NCBI GenBank assembly: GCA_964596345.1
Contig: CAZQSZ010000001.1
Coordinates: forward strand, 434,001 to 498,000
Direction: 5' to 3'
Length of the DNA stretch: 64,000 bases
Source: CADEDV01 sp964596345
GTDB lineage: Bacteria > Bacteroidota > Bacteroidia > Chitinophagales > Chitinophagaceae
Positions 53,135-61,234 of the stretch are shown in pieces (position 1 is the stretch's first letter; each line of letters starts with the position of its first letter). Below the pieces are notes generated by a model. It was not told the DNA's origin. It saw only the letters and a program-made list of their open reading frames with translations, and did not search any database. A program made the position numbers and the translations under genes.

Positions 53135-53422
53135 ATGATGCAGCAAACAACTCCACAGGATAAAGATCCCAAACTCTGGGAAATAGCCCAGAAGAGGGCC
53201 AGTTTTAAGACCAACCTGATTACTTATCTTGTTGTCAACGTATTTCTCTGGATACTCTGGTATATTTCGGATGGTAAAGAATATAGCAAAGGCATTCCCT
53301 GGCCTGTTTGGCCTACGTTAGGCTGGGGCGTAGGTATCGTATTTCATTATTTTGGAGCTTATGTATACCCGGAGGCCAACTCTGCAGAAAGAGAATATGA
53401 GAAATTAAAAAATAAACAATAA
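53135..53422 (+). CDS. 2TM-domain protein
   Basis: The 95-residue protein matches the Bacteroidota 2TM domain: a conserved basic N-terminus (AQKRASFKTNLITYLVVNVFLWILWYI) and a second membrane helix (WPVWPTLGWGVGIVFHYFGAYV). Such proteins are small inner-membrane proteins of unknown function, sometimes fused to or next to histidine kinases or membrane-stress genes. It is 28 bp before a small secreted protein gene. Confidence 0.85.
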   Translation: MMQQTTPQDKDPKLWEIAQKRASFKTNLITYLVVNVFLWILWYISDGKEYSKGIPWPVWPTLGWGVGIVFHYFGAYVYPEANSAEREYEKLKNKQ

Positions 53423-53450
53423 ACTATCAACCATTTAAAACTGATCAATA

Positions 53451-54098
53451 ATGAAAAAGATAATTTTCTTCCTGCTGGCTACTTTCCTGGTGGCAACAAG
53501 TTTTTCACAAAGTGAAAAGTATATTCCTTCAATGAAAAAAAATATTGCAGAGATAGACAGTGCATTAATTAAGAATGATGCGGCCAGGCTGGTGGATATT
53601 GCAGCCAGCTTTGAACGAATCGGCGATGCCGAAAAAACACAATGGCTTCCATTTTATTATGCTGCGTATTGCCAGATCACTTTTTCTTTTATAAAAAATG
53701 ATCCTGCCAGTAATGATGGTATAGCCGATAAGGCGGACCAACTGCTGGCCAAGGCAGAAGCACTGGAAAAAAGTAATAGTGAGATCAGCCTGTTAAAAGC
53801 CATGAGTGCTTCTTTGCGGATGCTGGTCAATCCCATGGAACGCTGGATGGACCTTGGGCCCAAGATCCAGAACTATAGCCAGGATGCTATGACACAGGAT
53901 CCCACGAATCCCCGTCCTTACTGGTTCAGCGGGGTTTCATTAAAAAACACACCGGAACAATTTGGTGGTGGTTGCGGAACAGCCAAACCCCAGTTAGATA
54001 AAGCAATGGAATTATTTGGAACATTCAAGCCTGCCAGTGAACTGCACCCGAACTGGGGTAAACAGGTTTGTGAAAGAGATGCAGCAGGATGTAAATAA
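53451..54098 (+). CDS. Secreted helical-repeat protein of unknown function
   Basis: The 215-residue protein has a signal peptide (about 19 residues, ending SFSQ) and an all-helical body of TPR-like hairpins (ALIKNDAARLVDIAASFERIGD; ADQLLAKAEALEKSNSEISLLKAMSASLRM). The C-terminal part holds three Cys (GGGCGTAKPQL, KQVCERDAAGCK). It resembles small periplasmic proteins commonly encoded beside TonB receptors and 2TM proteins in this phylum. No function assigned. Confidence 0.65.
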   Translation: MKKIIFFLLATFLVATSFSQSEKYIPSMKKNIAEIDSALIKNDAARLVDIAASFERIGDAEKTQWLPFYYAAYCQITFSFIKNDPASNDGIADKADQLLAKAEALEKSNSEISLLKAMSASLRMLVNPMERWMDLGPKIQNYSQDAMTQDPTNPRPYWFSGVSLKNTPEQFGGGCGTAKPQLDKAMELFGTFKPASELHPNWGKQVCERDAAGCK

Positions 54099-54170
54099 GT
54101 TCATCGTTCAGCGTATACCGGGAGCTTATAAAGGTTCCCGGTATACCTGTTTATAATAAAAAATACTACT

Positions 54171-54758
54171 ATGGCTGAAGAGAAATTTTCGCCTGAGCAA
54201 AGCCTGCAGCTTATCCAATCCATGATAAGCAAGACCAAACAGAATATGTCTGATAACAGTATCTATTTCCTTATCTGGGGATGGCTCACTTTTATTGCTT
54301 TTATCGGGCAGTTTATACTGAAGCATATCCTGGAGTATGAAAAGCATTACATGGTCTGGCTGGTAGTGATCTTAGGCATTATCTTGTCTGTTTTCCAGGG
54401 AAGAAAAGAAAAGAAAAAGATGCGGGCCAAAACCTGGGTTGGAGAGAATATGAGTCATTTATGGGCAGGAATGGGTATTAGTTTTTTTGTATTATCCATG
54501 ATCATATCAAGAATGGGATGGGGTACGGTTGTTTATCCCTTTTTTATTATGCTATATGGTCTCGGCACATTTGTTTCCGGCAATTTTTTGCAGTTCCGGC
54601 CGCTTATTATCGGGGGCATCATTGCGTGGATATTAGCAGTAGCTTCCACCTGGGTGAGTTATGATTACCAGATGCTGTTTGCTGCTGCAGCTATTCTTTT
54701 CAGTTATATTATTCCGGCCTATATGTTACGCCGGAGAGATAAAATCATCAATCAATAA
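54171..54758 (+). CDS. Small multi-pass membrane protein, paralogue 1
   Basis: The 195-residue product has an N-terminal motif EQSLQLIQSMISKTKQNMSDNSIYFLIWGWL and about five membrane segments. It is clearly related to the next gene: both begin with a LIxxMIxKxK(Q/D) helix, then an MWG/IWG turn and membrane helices of similar spacing. It forms an operon with its paralogue, a winged-helix regulator and a DUF2269-like protein. Function unknown; a regulator-linked membrane protein pair suggests a signalling role, but nothing shows it. Confidence 0.7.
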   Translation: MAEEKFSPEQSLQLIQSMISKTKQNMSDNSIYFLIWGWLTFIAFIGQFILKHILEYEKHYMVWLVVILGIILSVFQGRKEKKKMRAKTWVGENMSHLWAGMGISFFVLSMIISRMGWGTVVYPFFIMLYGLGTFVSGNFLQFRPLIIGGIIAWILAVASTWVSYDYQMLFAAAAILFSYIIPAYMLRRRDKIINQ

Positions 54759-54765
54759 TTTTGCC

Positions 54766-55440
54766 ATGAGTCAACCCGAAAAACAACTCACCGAAAAGGA
54801 AAGTCTTGATCTCATCGCAAAAATGATCAGCAAGGCCAAAGATTCCTATCATGATACCGGTATTGGTGCTATTATGTGGGGGTCTTTAATAGCTGTTTGC
54901 TCATTAGTGAAATTATCAGAGATACACTTTGATTACCGGCTGCCTTTTGACATTTTCCTGCTGACGTTTATTGCTGTCATTCCCCAAATATTCATTACGA
55001 TCAGGGAAAAAAAGGAGAGAAAAGTTAAATCTTTCGATGACAGTTATATGGATTATATCTGGCTGGGATTCGGAATTTGCATTTTCCTGCTGATTGTTAT
55101 TATTAATTCGGTTTTTCATGTATGGGAGCCTGTGGCTGTAGAGTACCGCCAATTGACCGGTCATCGTTCTGCTTTTCAGTTCAGTGAATTTGTGTCCCCA
55201 CTTTTCCTGTTATTGTATGGTTTACCAACATTTATTACAGGTGCTGCCTGCAAATTCAGGCCCATGTTGTTGGGCGGGCTTTTTTGCTGGGCATGTTGCA
55301 TTGTCGCCATTTTTACAACTATAAAAATTGACCTGTTATTAACAGCTGCATCGGCAATCATGGCATGGCTCATTCCGGGTATTTTAATGGAGAGAGAATA
55401 CAGGGTATATAAAAACGAGCAAGCGGCGTTACATGTTTAA
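54766..55440 (+). CDS. Small multi-pass membrane protein, paralogue 2
   Basis: The predicted 224-residue protein starts at ATG 54766, seven bases after the stop of its paralogue; the longer frame from 54661 would overlap that gene by nearly 100 bases. It has an N-terminal amphipathic helix (SLDLIAKMISKAKDSYHDTG) then about five membrane segments. Its C-terminus overlaps the regulator gene start by eight bases, so the three are translationally coupled. Confidence 0.7.
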   Translation: MSQPEKQLTEKESLDLIAKMISKAKDSYHDTGIGAIMWGSLIAVCSLVKLSEIHFDYRLPFDIFLLTFIAVIPQIFITIREKKERKVKSFDDSYMDYIWLGFGICIFLLIVIINSVFHVWEPVAVEYRQLTGHRSAFQFSEFVSPLFLLLYGLPTFITGAACKFRPMLLGGLFCWACCIVAIFTTIKIDLLLTAASAIMAWLIPGILMEREYRVYKNEQAALHV

Positions 55441-55723
55441 AGAACTAGACCCGATATTACATTCGCAACTCCGGTTGGCTGTTATTTCACTACTCATCAG
55501 CGTGAAAGAAGCCGAATTTACTTTTCTCCGGGAAAAAACAAATGCCACGGCTGGTAACCTGAGTGTACAGATACAGAAACTGAAAGAAGCCGGTTATATT
55601 GATGTGGTCAAACAGTTTAAGGATAATTACCCGCAAACGATCTGTAAGATCACCCCGCAGGGAATATCAGCTTTTGAAGAATATGTAAAGAACCTGCAAA
55701 CATATCTCGGTGCTAATAAATGA
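55433..55723 (+). CDS. Winged-helix transcriptional regulator
   Basis: The 96-residue protein is a single winged-helix domain of the small MarR/PadR-like type seen in Bacteroidota (HSQLRLAVISLLISVKEAEFTFLREKTNATAGNLSVQIQKLKEAGYIDVVKQF). The helix-turn-helix covers about residues 30-55, and the wing is KITPQGISAFEEY. It has no ligand domain. Overlap with the upstream membrane gene points to joint function, probably autoregulation of the operon. Confidence 0.85.
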   Translation: MFKELDPILHSQLRLAVISLLISVKEAEFTFLREKTNATAGNLSVQIQKLKEAGYIDVVKQFKDNYPQTICKITPQGISAFEEYVKNLQTYLGANK

Positions 55724-55726
55724 ACC

Positions 55727-56212
55727 ATGCATCTGTATTCATTATTTAAACTGGTACATATTTTTGCTGTCGTTATTTTTCTCGGTAATATTATCACCGG
55801 TTTATTCTGGATGAGAAATGCAGATAAAACAAACGACCGGTCTGTTATTGCATTTACCATGAAGACAATCATTCACAGTGACCGGATCTTCACTATTCCC
55901 GGGGTGATCATTATCACCATAGGTGGGTTTGCCACAGCTATTGAGGGAGGCATCCCTCTTCTGCGGACGGGATGGATATTCTGGTCCATTGTTATGTTCA
56001 GCTTATCCGGTCTTGTCTTTAGCTGGCAGCTGGCGCCGTTGCAAAAGAAGATTTTCAAACTTGTTAATGTAGCTCCGGATGAACTGTTTGACAGGACTCT
56101 TTACCAGTCTTGTCTTAAAAAGTGGGAAAACTGGGGATTCGTTGCATTAATTACCCCTGTTGCTGCCATGATCGTGATGGTGCTGAAAATACCCTTACCG
56201 TCTGTCTTTTAG
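55727..56212 (+). CDS. DUF2269-like membrane protein
   Basis: The 161-residue product has four membrane segments and the DUF2269-type pattern: HLYSLFKLVHIFAVVIFLGNIITGLFWM at the N-terminus, DRIFTIPGVIIITIGGFA in the second, and RTGWIFWSIVMFSLSGLVFSWQLAPLQ. It starts three bases after the regulator gene stop. It closes the operon; a strong terminator follows. Confidence 0.78.
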   Translation: MHLYSLFKLVHIFAVVIFLGNIITGLFWMRNADKTNDRSVIAFTMKTIIHSDRIFTIPGVIIITIGGFATAIEGGIPLLRTGWIFWSIVMFSLSGLVFSWQLAPLQKKIFKLVNVAPDELFDRTLYQSCLKKWENWGFVALITPVAAMIVMVLKIPLPSVF

Positions 56213-56235
56213 TTGCTGCGACATCTATAAATGAG

Positions 56236-56268
56236 GAAGCCCTTTAGACAAAGGGCTTCTTCTCTTTT
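56236..56268 (+). terminator. Intrinsic terminator of the regulator/DUF2269 operon
   Basis: GAAGCCCTTT (56236-56245) pairs perfectly with AAAGGGCTTC (56250-56259) through AGAC, followed by TTCTCTTTT. Confidence 0.9.
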
Positions 56269-56455
56269 GGTACTCTTTAGTGTATGTATGAAAAATGTAA
56301 AGATGGTACCCCTCAAAAACTTTTTTTATTCCGGTAGGGTTGCAATACCAGTTGTGGTTGTTTGCTTCCGGGTTTTAATATTTTTTCAACGGCCTTCTTA
56401 AGGCCAGTTAATTTTTCTTTTAATGTGTTTTTTATTTCAGCCATGGCCCAGGTTA

Positions 56456-56833
56456 TCAATTGCCGGTACTTTGAACCGATATAATTTCTGAATAACTCAC
56501 TTTTTTATCCTTCCCGATCAGCTTGATCCTGAACTGCAATTTCTCTGTCCCGATTTTTTCGAAATACTGGTAATTTTCTTTTTCTGTTTTTTCAGAACCA
56601 AAAACCAGGGCTGTTAAGCTGAAATTTTTTCCATCTGTACTTTTCTCTACTTCAAAAAGATTTGTTGATTCATTCCCTTCCACTTCCCAATCAAGAATGG
56701 CCCTGTCATTATTAATAGATACTTTGAAGCTGGTGAGCTTTGCTGTTGTTGCTGCAGGATTTTCCTGTGCAACCAATATTTGTGTGAATAAACCGGAAAT
56801 TCCGGCTATCAATAATGTAAAAAATTGTTTCAT
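56456..56833 (-). CDS. Small secreted Fn3-like protein without sorting tail
   Basis: The 125-residue product from ATG 56833 has a signal peptide (about 22 residues) and one Fn3-like domain (LTSFKVSINNDRAILDWEVEGNESTNLFEVEKSTDGKNFS). The same domain precedes the T9SS tail in the proteins at 49439 and 61235, but here the protein ends after it, with no sorting tail. It may be a truncated or free-standing version. The upstream region to 57118 holds no gene. Confidence 0.65.
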   Translation of the reverse strand: MKQFFTLLIAGISGLFTQILVAQENPAATTAKLTSFKVSINNDRAILDWEVEGNESTNLFEVEKSTDGKNFSLTALVFGSEKTEKENYQYFEKIGTEKLQFRIKLIGKDKKVSYSEIISVQSTGN

Positions 56834-57118
56834 TTCCAGGGTTTGAATGATGGTCTTCAAGTCCCACAGAAATATTGGATCAAAGGGTGCGGTTCGAAGG
56901 AATTGGGAGAATTTGACCCGGGAACTGGCTACTTGAAATGCAGACCTGCAGCGATGATCAGGTGAAGGCAGGTACGGGTTTTTACGTAGTTTTCCGGGTA
57001 AAAATGTGGTTTTCCGAATCGTAAAACAAACATAGGCATGCGTTGTTACTTATGCAAGCGAATTGAAAAATATATTTTCCAAAAGGTTAAATCGCTCATT
57101 TACAGAATAAACCTTCAA

Positions 57119-57126
57119 TACATTTG
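57119..57126 (+). promoter_or_regulatory. -7 promoter element of the ABC-2 exporter operon
   Basis: TACATTTG matches TAnnTTTG. The ATPase gene ATG is 18 bases downstream at 57144, and a TTTA lies 20 bases upstream as a weak -33. Confidence 0.55.
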
Positions 57127-57143
57127 CATACTAAGCTTTGACA

Positions 57144-58079
57144 ATGTCTTCCATTATACAGGTAAAAGATCTCAATAAAAGTTTCGGGGAAATAAAGGCC
57201 GTCAGTAACCTCAGTTTTTCAGTTCCTGCCGGACAGGTATACGGCTTTTTGGGGCAAAATGGAGCCGGGAAATCAACCACTATCAGGATGCTGCTGACCC
57301 TGATCAAACCCAGCTCTGGTACTATCCAGATATTCGGAATGGAATTACACAAACACCGCAAAGAAATATTGCGGAAAGTCGGGGCGATCATCGAACGGCC
57401 TGATCTCTATAAATACCTGACCGCCCTGGAGAACCTGCGGATATTCGGGATCATGAGTGGTATTAAAATTTCAGAAAAGAAATTAATGGATCAGTTGGCG
57501 ATGGTAGGGCTTGCAGACAGGGCACATAGTAAGGTGAAAACCTACTCGCAGGGAATGAAGCAACGGCTCGGTATTGCCACAGCACTGGTGCATGACCCGG
57601 AGCTGATCATTTTAGATGAACCCACGAATGGATTGGATCCGCAGGGTATTGCTGATATAAGAAACCTGATCTTGCATCTTAAAAAGGATCTTGGTAAAAC
57701 GCTGGTTGTCTCTTCGCATTTGCTGAGTGAGGTGGAATTGATCGCTGATTCTATGATCATCATTGATAAAGGCAAAAAACTGGTGGAAGGAAAAGTGAAT
57801 GACCTGTTTGATCCTTCCGAAACGGTGGTGGAAGTGAAAACGATCAATGATGAGATTGCCTGGGAAAAATTAAAAGCCTCCCGGCTGGGTCAGTTTATTT
57901 TACATAAAAGAAATGATGCCATATTGCTGAAGCTGCACCGGGAGCAGGTACCTGTTGTGATGAAGGAAATGGTACAACTGGATATCGGTATACTTTCATT
58001 TCACTCCAAACATTCATTGGAAGATTATTTTTTATCATTAACAACTGCCAATCAGCATGTGGAAACTGTTGCAAATTGA
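57144..58079 (+). CDS. ABC-2 exporter ATPase
   Basis: The predicted 311-residue protein has Walker A GQNGAGKSTT (near residue 40), signature YSQGMKQRLG, Walker B LIILDEPTNGLDP, and the switch SSHLLSE. The first 230 residues are the ATPase and the rest is the short C-terminal extension of ABC-2 subunits. It overlaps the permease gene by 23 bases and so forms one complex with it. The ATG at 57144 is preferred over TTG 57138. Confidence 0.93.
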   Translation: MSSIIQVKDLNKSFGEIKAVSNLSFSVPAGQVYGFLGQNGAGKSTTIRMLLTLIKPSSGTIQIFGMELHKHRKEILRKVGAIIERPDLYKYLTALENLRIFGIMSGIKISEKKLMDQLAMVGLADRAHSKVKTYSQGMKQRLGIATALVHDPELIILDEPTNGLDPQGIADIRNLILHLKKDLGKTLVVSSHLLSEVELIADSMIIIDKGKKLVEGKVNDLFDPSETVVEVKTINDEIAWEKLKASRLGQFILHKRNDAILLKLHREQVPVVMKEMVQLDIGILSFHSKHSLEDYFLSLTTANQHVETVAN

Positions 58080-58947
58080 ACTCTTCAAGATATTTAAGCG
58101 GCCAAGAACGTATATTGCTTTTGGGGCAATTGCAGCGGTGGTTTTCCTGATACAGGTGGCTTTAAAGTTTGATGGTAAGTCATATATCGATCTGTTGATG
58201 AGTAATCTTAAGGATTCGTTCGACTTTAATGATGATTTTAAACTGGACCTGCTCAATGGTTATCTTATCTGTTTTGTCATTTTGAATACATTGCTGATTC
58301 AAATGCCTTTATTGGTGGCATTGATATCCGGGGATTCTATTGCAGGAGAAGCGAATATGGGTACGCTCCGTCTTTCACTCACTAAACCTATCAGTCGTAC
58401 CCAATATATGTTTGTCAAATTCCTGGCTTCAGTAATTTACACGGTTGCACTGCTGGTATGGATGGCCGTGCTGGCATTATTTGGAAGCATGCTGATTTTC
58501 GGAACCAATGATATGGTAGTACTTCGTTCAGAAGGAATTGAGCAGATACAAAGTTTTGATGTGATGTGGCGGTATATCGCCGCATTTGGTTATGCAGCAG
58601 TGGCATTGACCACCGTGTCAGCCCTTTCCTTCTTATTAAGTGTATTTGCCGAAAATTCCATCGGCCCTATTATTGCCACCATGAGTATTGTAATAGTATT
58701 TACTATACTCTCTGAAATGAATATCCCGATTTATGATCAGACCGTAAAACCTTATTTATTTACTTCTCATATGGTCGCTTGGAAAGGTTTCTTTTATGTA
58801 AAGGCCGATGCAGAAGGCACAACTATCAATGGGAGTATCGAGAATCTGCCTGCTATTATGCGTAGCTTAAGTATCCTTTTGATCTATATAGGCTTATTTT
58901 TCGGCAGTGCCGTGTGGGTATTCAGAAAAAAAGATATTCTGACTTAA
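58057..58947 (+). CDS. ABC-2 exporter permease
   Basis: The 296-residue protein has about six membrane helices, an N-terminal amphipathic start (LLQIELFKIFKRPRTYIAFG) and the ABC-2 pattern LRLSLTKPISRTQYMFVKFLAS after the second helix. It pairs with the ATPase gene it overlaps. The exported substrate is not evident; the downstream LolA-like protein suggests an envelope component. Confidence 0.88.
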   Translation: MWKLLQIELFKIFKRPRTYIAFGAIAAVVFLIQVALKFDGKSYIDLLMSNLKDSFDFNDDFKLDLLNGYLICFVILNTLLIQMPLLVALISGDSIAGEANMGTLRLSLTKPISRTQYMFVKFLASVIYTVALLVWMAVLALFGSMLIFGTNDMVVLRSEGIEQIQSFDVMWRYIAAFGYAAVALTTVSALSFLLSVFAENSIGPIIATMSIVIVFTILSEMNIPIYDQTVKPYLFTSHMVAWKGFFYVKADAEGTTINGSIENLPAIMRSLSILLIYIGLFFGSAVWVFRKKDILT

Positions 58948-58958
58948 AATTAATTTGT

Positions 58959-59684
58959 ATGATGGAAAAAATGTGTCGTTTGATCCCTGGTAAAGCATTA
59001 CTTATGCTGTCAGCCATTCCCTTTTTGACGGGCTACAGGTCCATGACTTCTACCCCGGAGGAGGTTATTGCCAGTGTGAGAGCTAAATTGGATAAAGTAA
59101 ACGACTATGAGGCCAGCGGCAAAATGAAGACCAATGTGATATTCATTAAAGCGCCGATCGCTAAAGTGAAAGTATATTTTAAAAAACCGAATAAGTTGCG
59201 GATCAATAACGAAAGCGGTATATCATTCATTCCTAAAGGCTCTGTGAATATCAACCTAAGTAATATTTTCCTGAATGGAACGGCCAGCTTTGATATTATT
59301 GATGTGGGCAATGAAGCCGGAACAAACCTGCGTATCATTAAACTGCTGCCAAAAGAAGAAAATTCAGATGTGGTATTATCAACCCTTTATATTGATGAAG
59401 CCCAATCGCTGATCAAAAAGGCAAAGACCACCACAAAAGACAATGGTACTTACGAGCTGGAAATGGCGTATGGAAAATATGCTGAATACGGCCTGGCAGA
59501 TAAAGTGATCTTCAGTTTTAATACCAAAGACTATAAGCTGCCCAAAGGCATCACGTTTGATTATGATGATGGCACTAAGAAAGAGCAGGACCCGAACAAA
59601 CTGAAAAATAAAAAAGGTAAAGTAGAGATTGTTTACTCCAGCTATTCGATTAATAAAGGCGTTTCCGATACTGTCTTCCAGTAA
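58959..59684 (+). CDS. LolA-like periplasmic protein linked to the ABC-2 exporter
   Basis: The predicted 241-residue product (ATG 58959) has an N-terminal signal-like helix and then a beta-rich body resembling outer-membrane lipoprotein-sorting (LolA-like) proteins: EEVIASVRAKLDKVNDYEASGKMKTNVIF, IAKVKVYFKKPNKLRIN, STLYIDEAQSLIKKAKTTTKDNGTYELEM. It follows the permease gene by 11 bases. It may carry a lipid or lipoprotein from the exporter; that is an inference from family and context. Confidence 0.62.
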   Translation: MMEKMCRLIPGKALLMLSAIPFLTGYRSMTSTPEEVIASVRAKLDKVNDYEASGKMKTNVIFIKAPIAKVKVYFKKPNKLRINNESGISFIPKGSVNINLSNIFLNGTASFDIIDVGNEAGTNLRIIKLLPKEENSDVVLSTLYIDEAQSLIKKAKTTTKDNGTYELEMAYGKYAEYGLADKVIFSFNTKDYKLPKGITFDYDDGTKKEQDPNKLKNKKGKVEIVYSSYSINKGVSDTVFQ

Positions 59685-59689
59685 CTGGT

Positions 59690-60775
59690 TTATCCTTCAT
59701 CAATTCTCTCATCCACTGCATTGGCCAGGAAGGAAGGAGTCATTTTCTTCAATGGATTCCGGCGGTTTTCCTCATAGCCGTTTCTGCGGTTAATAATATC
59801 AATGCATTCAAATATAGCAGTTATGAAAGAGGAAGCATCGGCTTTGTCTTTACCTGCTATGTCAAAAGCAACACCATGATCGGGGGATGTTCTTACGGCA
59901 GGAAGCCCGGCAGTATAATTAACACCTTCGCCACTGGCTAAGGTTTTAAAAGGAATAAGCCCCTGGTCGTGATACATAGCCAGTACCGCATCAAATTTGT
60001 CAAAACTGCCGCGGGCAAAAAAGGCATCTGCACTGTAAGGACCAACCACCAGCATATTGCTGTTTTTTGCTTCTTTGATAGCCGGGCGGATGATTGTTTC
60101 TTCTTCATTGCCGATCAGGCCTTCATCGCCTGCATGCGGGTTTAATCCCAGTACCGCAATGCGGGGTTTGTCAATGCCAAAATCTTTTTGCAGGCTTTGG
60201 TGGATGATATTGAGTTTACTGACGATCTTTTCTTTGGTAATATGTTTTGCTACTTCAGCCACGGGAATATGTTCTGTAAGCAGGGCCACCCTGAAATTAC
60301 CTGCACAAAGCATCATAGCCACATCATTGCCGCCAAACATTGCTTTCAGGTAAGGAGTATGACCTGTATAATTGAAGTCGGCAGATTGTATATTTTTTTT
60401 ATGGATAGGTGCTGTCACTAGGCCATCGATCTGTTTTTGTTTTAAAGCGGCAACAGCCGTTTGCAGGGAGAGTACTGCATATTTTCCTCCTGTCTCCGTT
60501 AATTGGCCGGGGTTAATTTCCACTTCTTCTTCCCAGCAGTTAAACAGGTTAATCTGTTTGTGATTAAGCCGGCTGAACTCTTTGGTGCTTTGGTAGCTAA
60601 AATGAAGATCCGGCATGGATTTTTTGTAAAAGTTGATGGCTTTGTTGGAAGCAAAAATAACAGGGGTGCAATGTTCCAGTATACGGTTATCTGAAAAGGT
60701 TTTTATGATCAGCTCGATGCCGATACCATTCAGGTCTCCACAGGAAATGCCAATAACAGGTTTTTGCTGGTTCAT
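59690..60775 (-). CDS. pdxA: 4-hydroxythreonine-4-phosphate dehydrogenase
   Basis: The 361-residue protein has the PdxA pattern: ISCGDLNGIGIELI at the N-terminus, the metal histidines in VTAPIHKKNIQ and YTGHTPYLKAMFGG, GLNPHAGDEGLIGNEE, and AMYHDQGLIPFKTLASGEGVNYTAGLPAVRTSPDHGVAFDIAGK. PdxA oxidises and decarboxylates 4-phosphohydroxythreonine in pyridoxal phosphate synthesis, in the cytoplasm. It converges with the LolA-like gene; the stops are five bases apart. Confidence 0.96.
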   Translation of the reverse strand: MNQQKPVIGISCGDLNGIGIELIIKTFSDNRILEHCTPVIFASNKAINFYKKSMPDLHFSYQSTKEFSRLNHKQINLFNCWEEEVEINPGQLTETGGKYAVLSLQTAVAALKQKQIDGLVTAPIHKKNIQSADFNYTGHTPYLKAMFGGNDVAMMLCAGNFRVALLTEHIPVAEVAKHITKEKIVSKLNIIHQSLQKDFGIDKPRIAVLGLNPHAGDEGLIGNEEETIIRPAIKEAKNSNMLVVGPYSADAFFARGSFDKFDAVLAMYHDQGLIPFKTLASGEGVNYTAGLPAVRTSPDHGVAFDIAGKDKADASSFITAIFECIDIINRRNGYEENRRNPLKKMTPSFLANAVDERIDEG

Positions 60776-61234
60776 GAGTTGAGAATTAGCTATAAAAATA
60801 CAGAATTAATTACAGTAATTATTACGGGATCATTACTGCTGGTAACGGCTTTTTAGAGCATTAAACCAACGGGCTTAGTGGGTAGTAAAGCGGTGATTGT
60901 TGATTTTGTACAATCCCGGGGTAACAGGATTGGGTATTAAATCACACCCGATTGTAAACGGGCCGTGTTTTTTACCTGAGACAGATCATAAGTGTTAACC
61001 AGTAACAGAGTGTAGTGAAAGTAATGTAGTATAGTAAATCAGTTGGATTTAATACGCCGGACTTATACGGGTATCATGAGTTTTAAATGCAACAGCTGAC
61101 TGTTGTCATAGTTTCCTAATACATTTTTGGTTTATTTAGACGTTATAAAAGAAGTTCAGATGCATACAGCCTGTTGATGATCGCATGAATTCTGAATATA
61201 ATATGCATGACTTTTATAAATCCGGTAACCTTCT
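60776..61234. other. 459-bp divergent intergenic region without a gene
   Basis: It lies between pdxA (minus) and the purple-acid-phosphatase-like gene (plus). It holds a loose inverted repeat GATTGT/ACAATC (60896-60916), and a hairpin with CCCG/CGGG arms followed by six T (60944-60973) that looks like a plus-strand terminator with no gene before it. TAACA-type motifs occur at 60922, 60996 and 61003, but not at 11-bp spacing. Confidence 0.5.

Noticed and set aside
60990..61030. TAACC/TAACA motifs as a Pho array for the phosphatase gene
   Set aside because: Spacings are 7 and 19 bp, not 11, and no -7 element lies at the expected offset.
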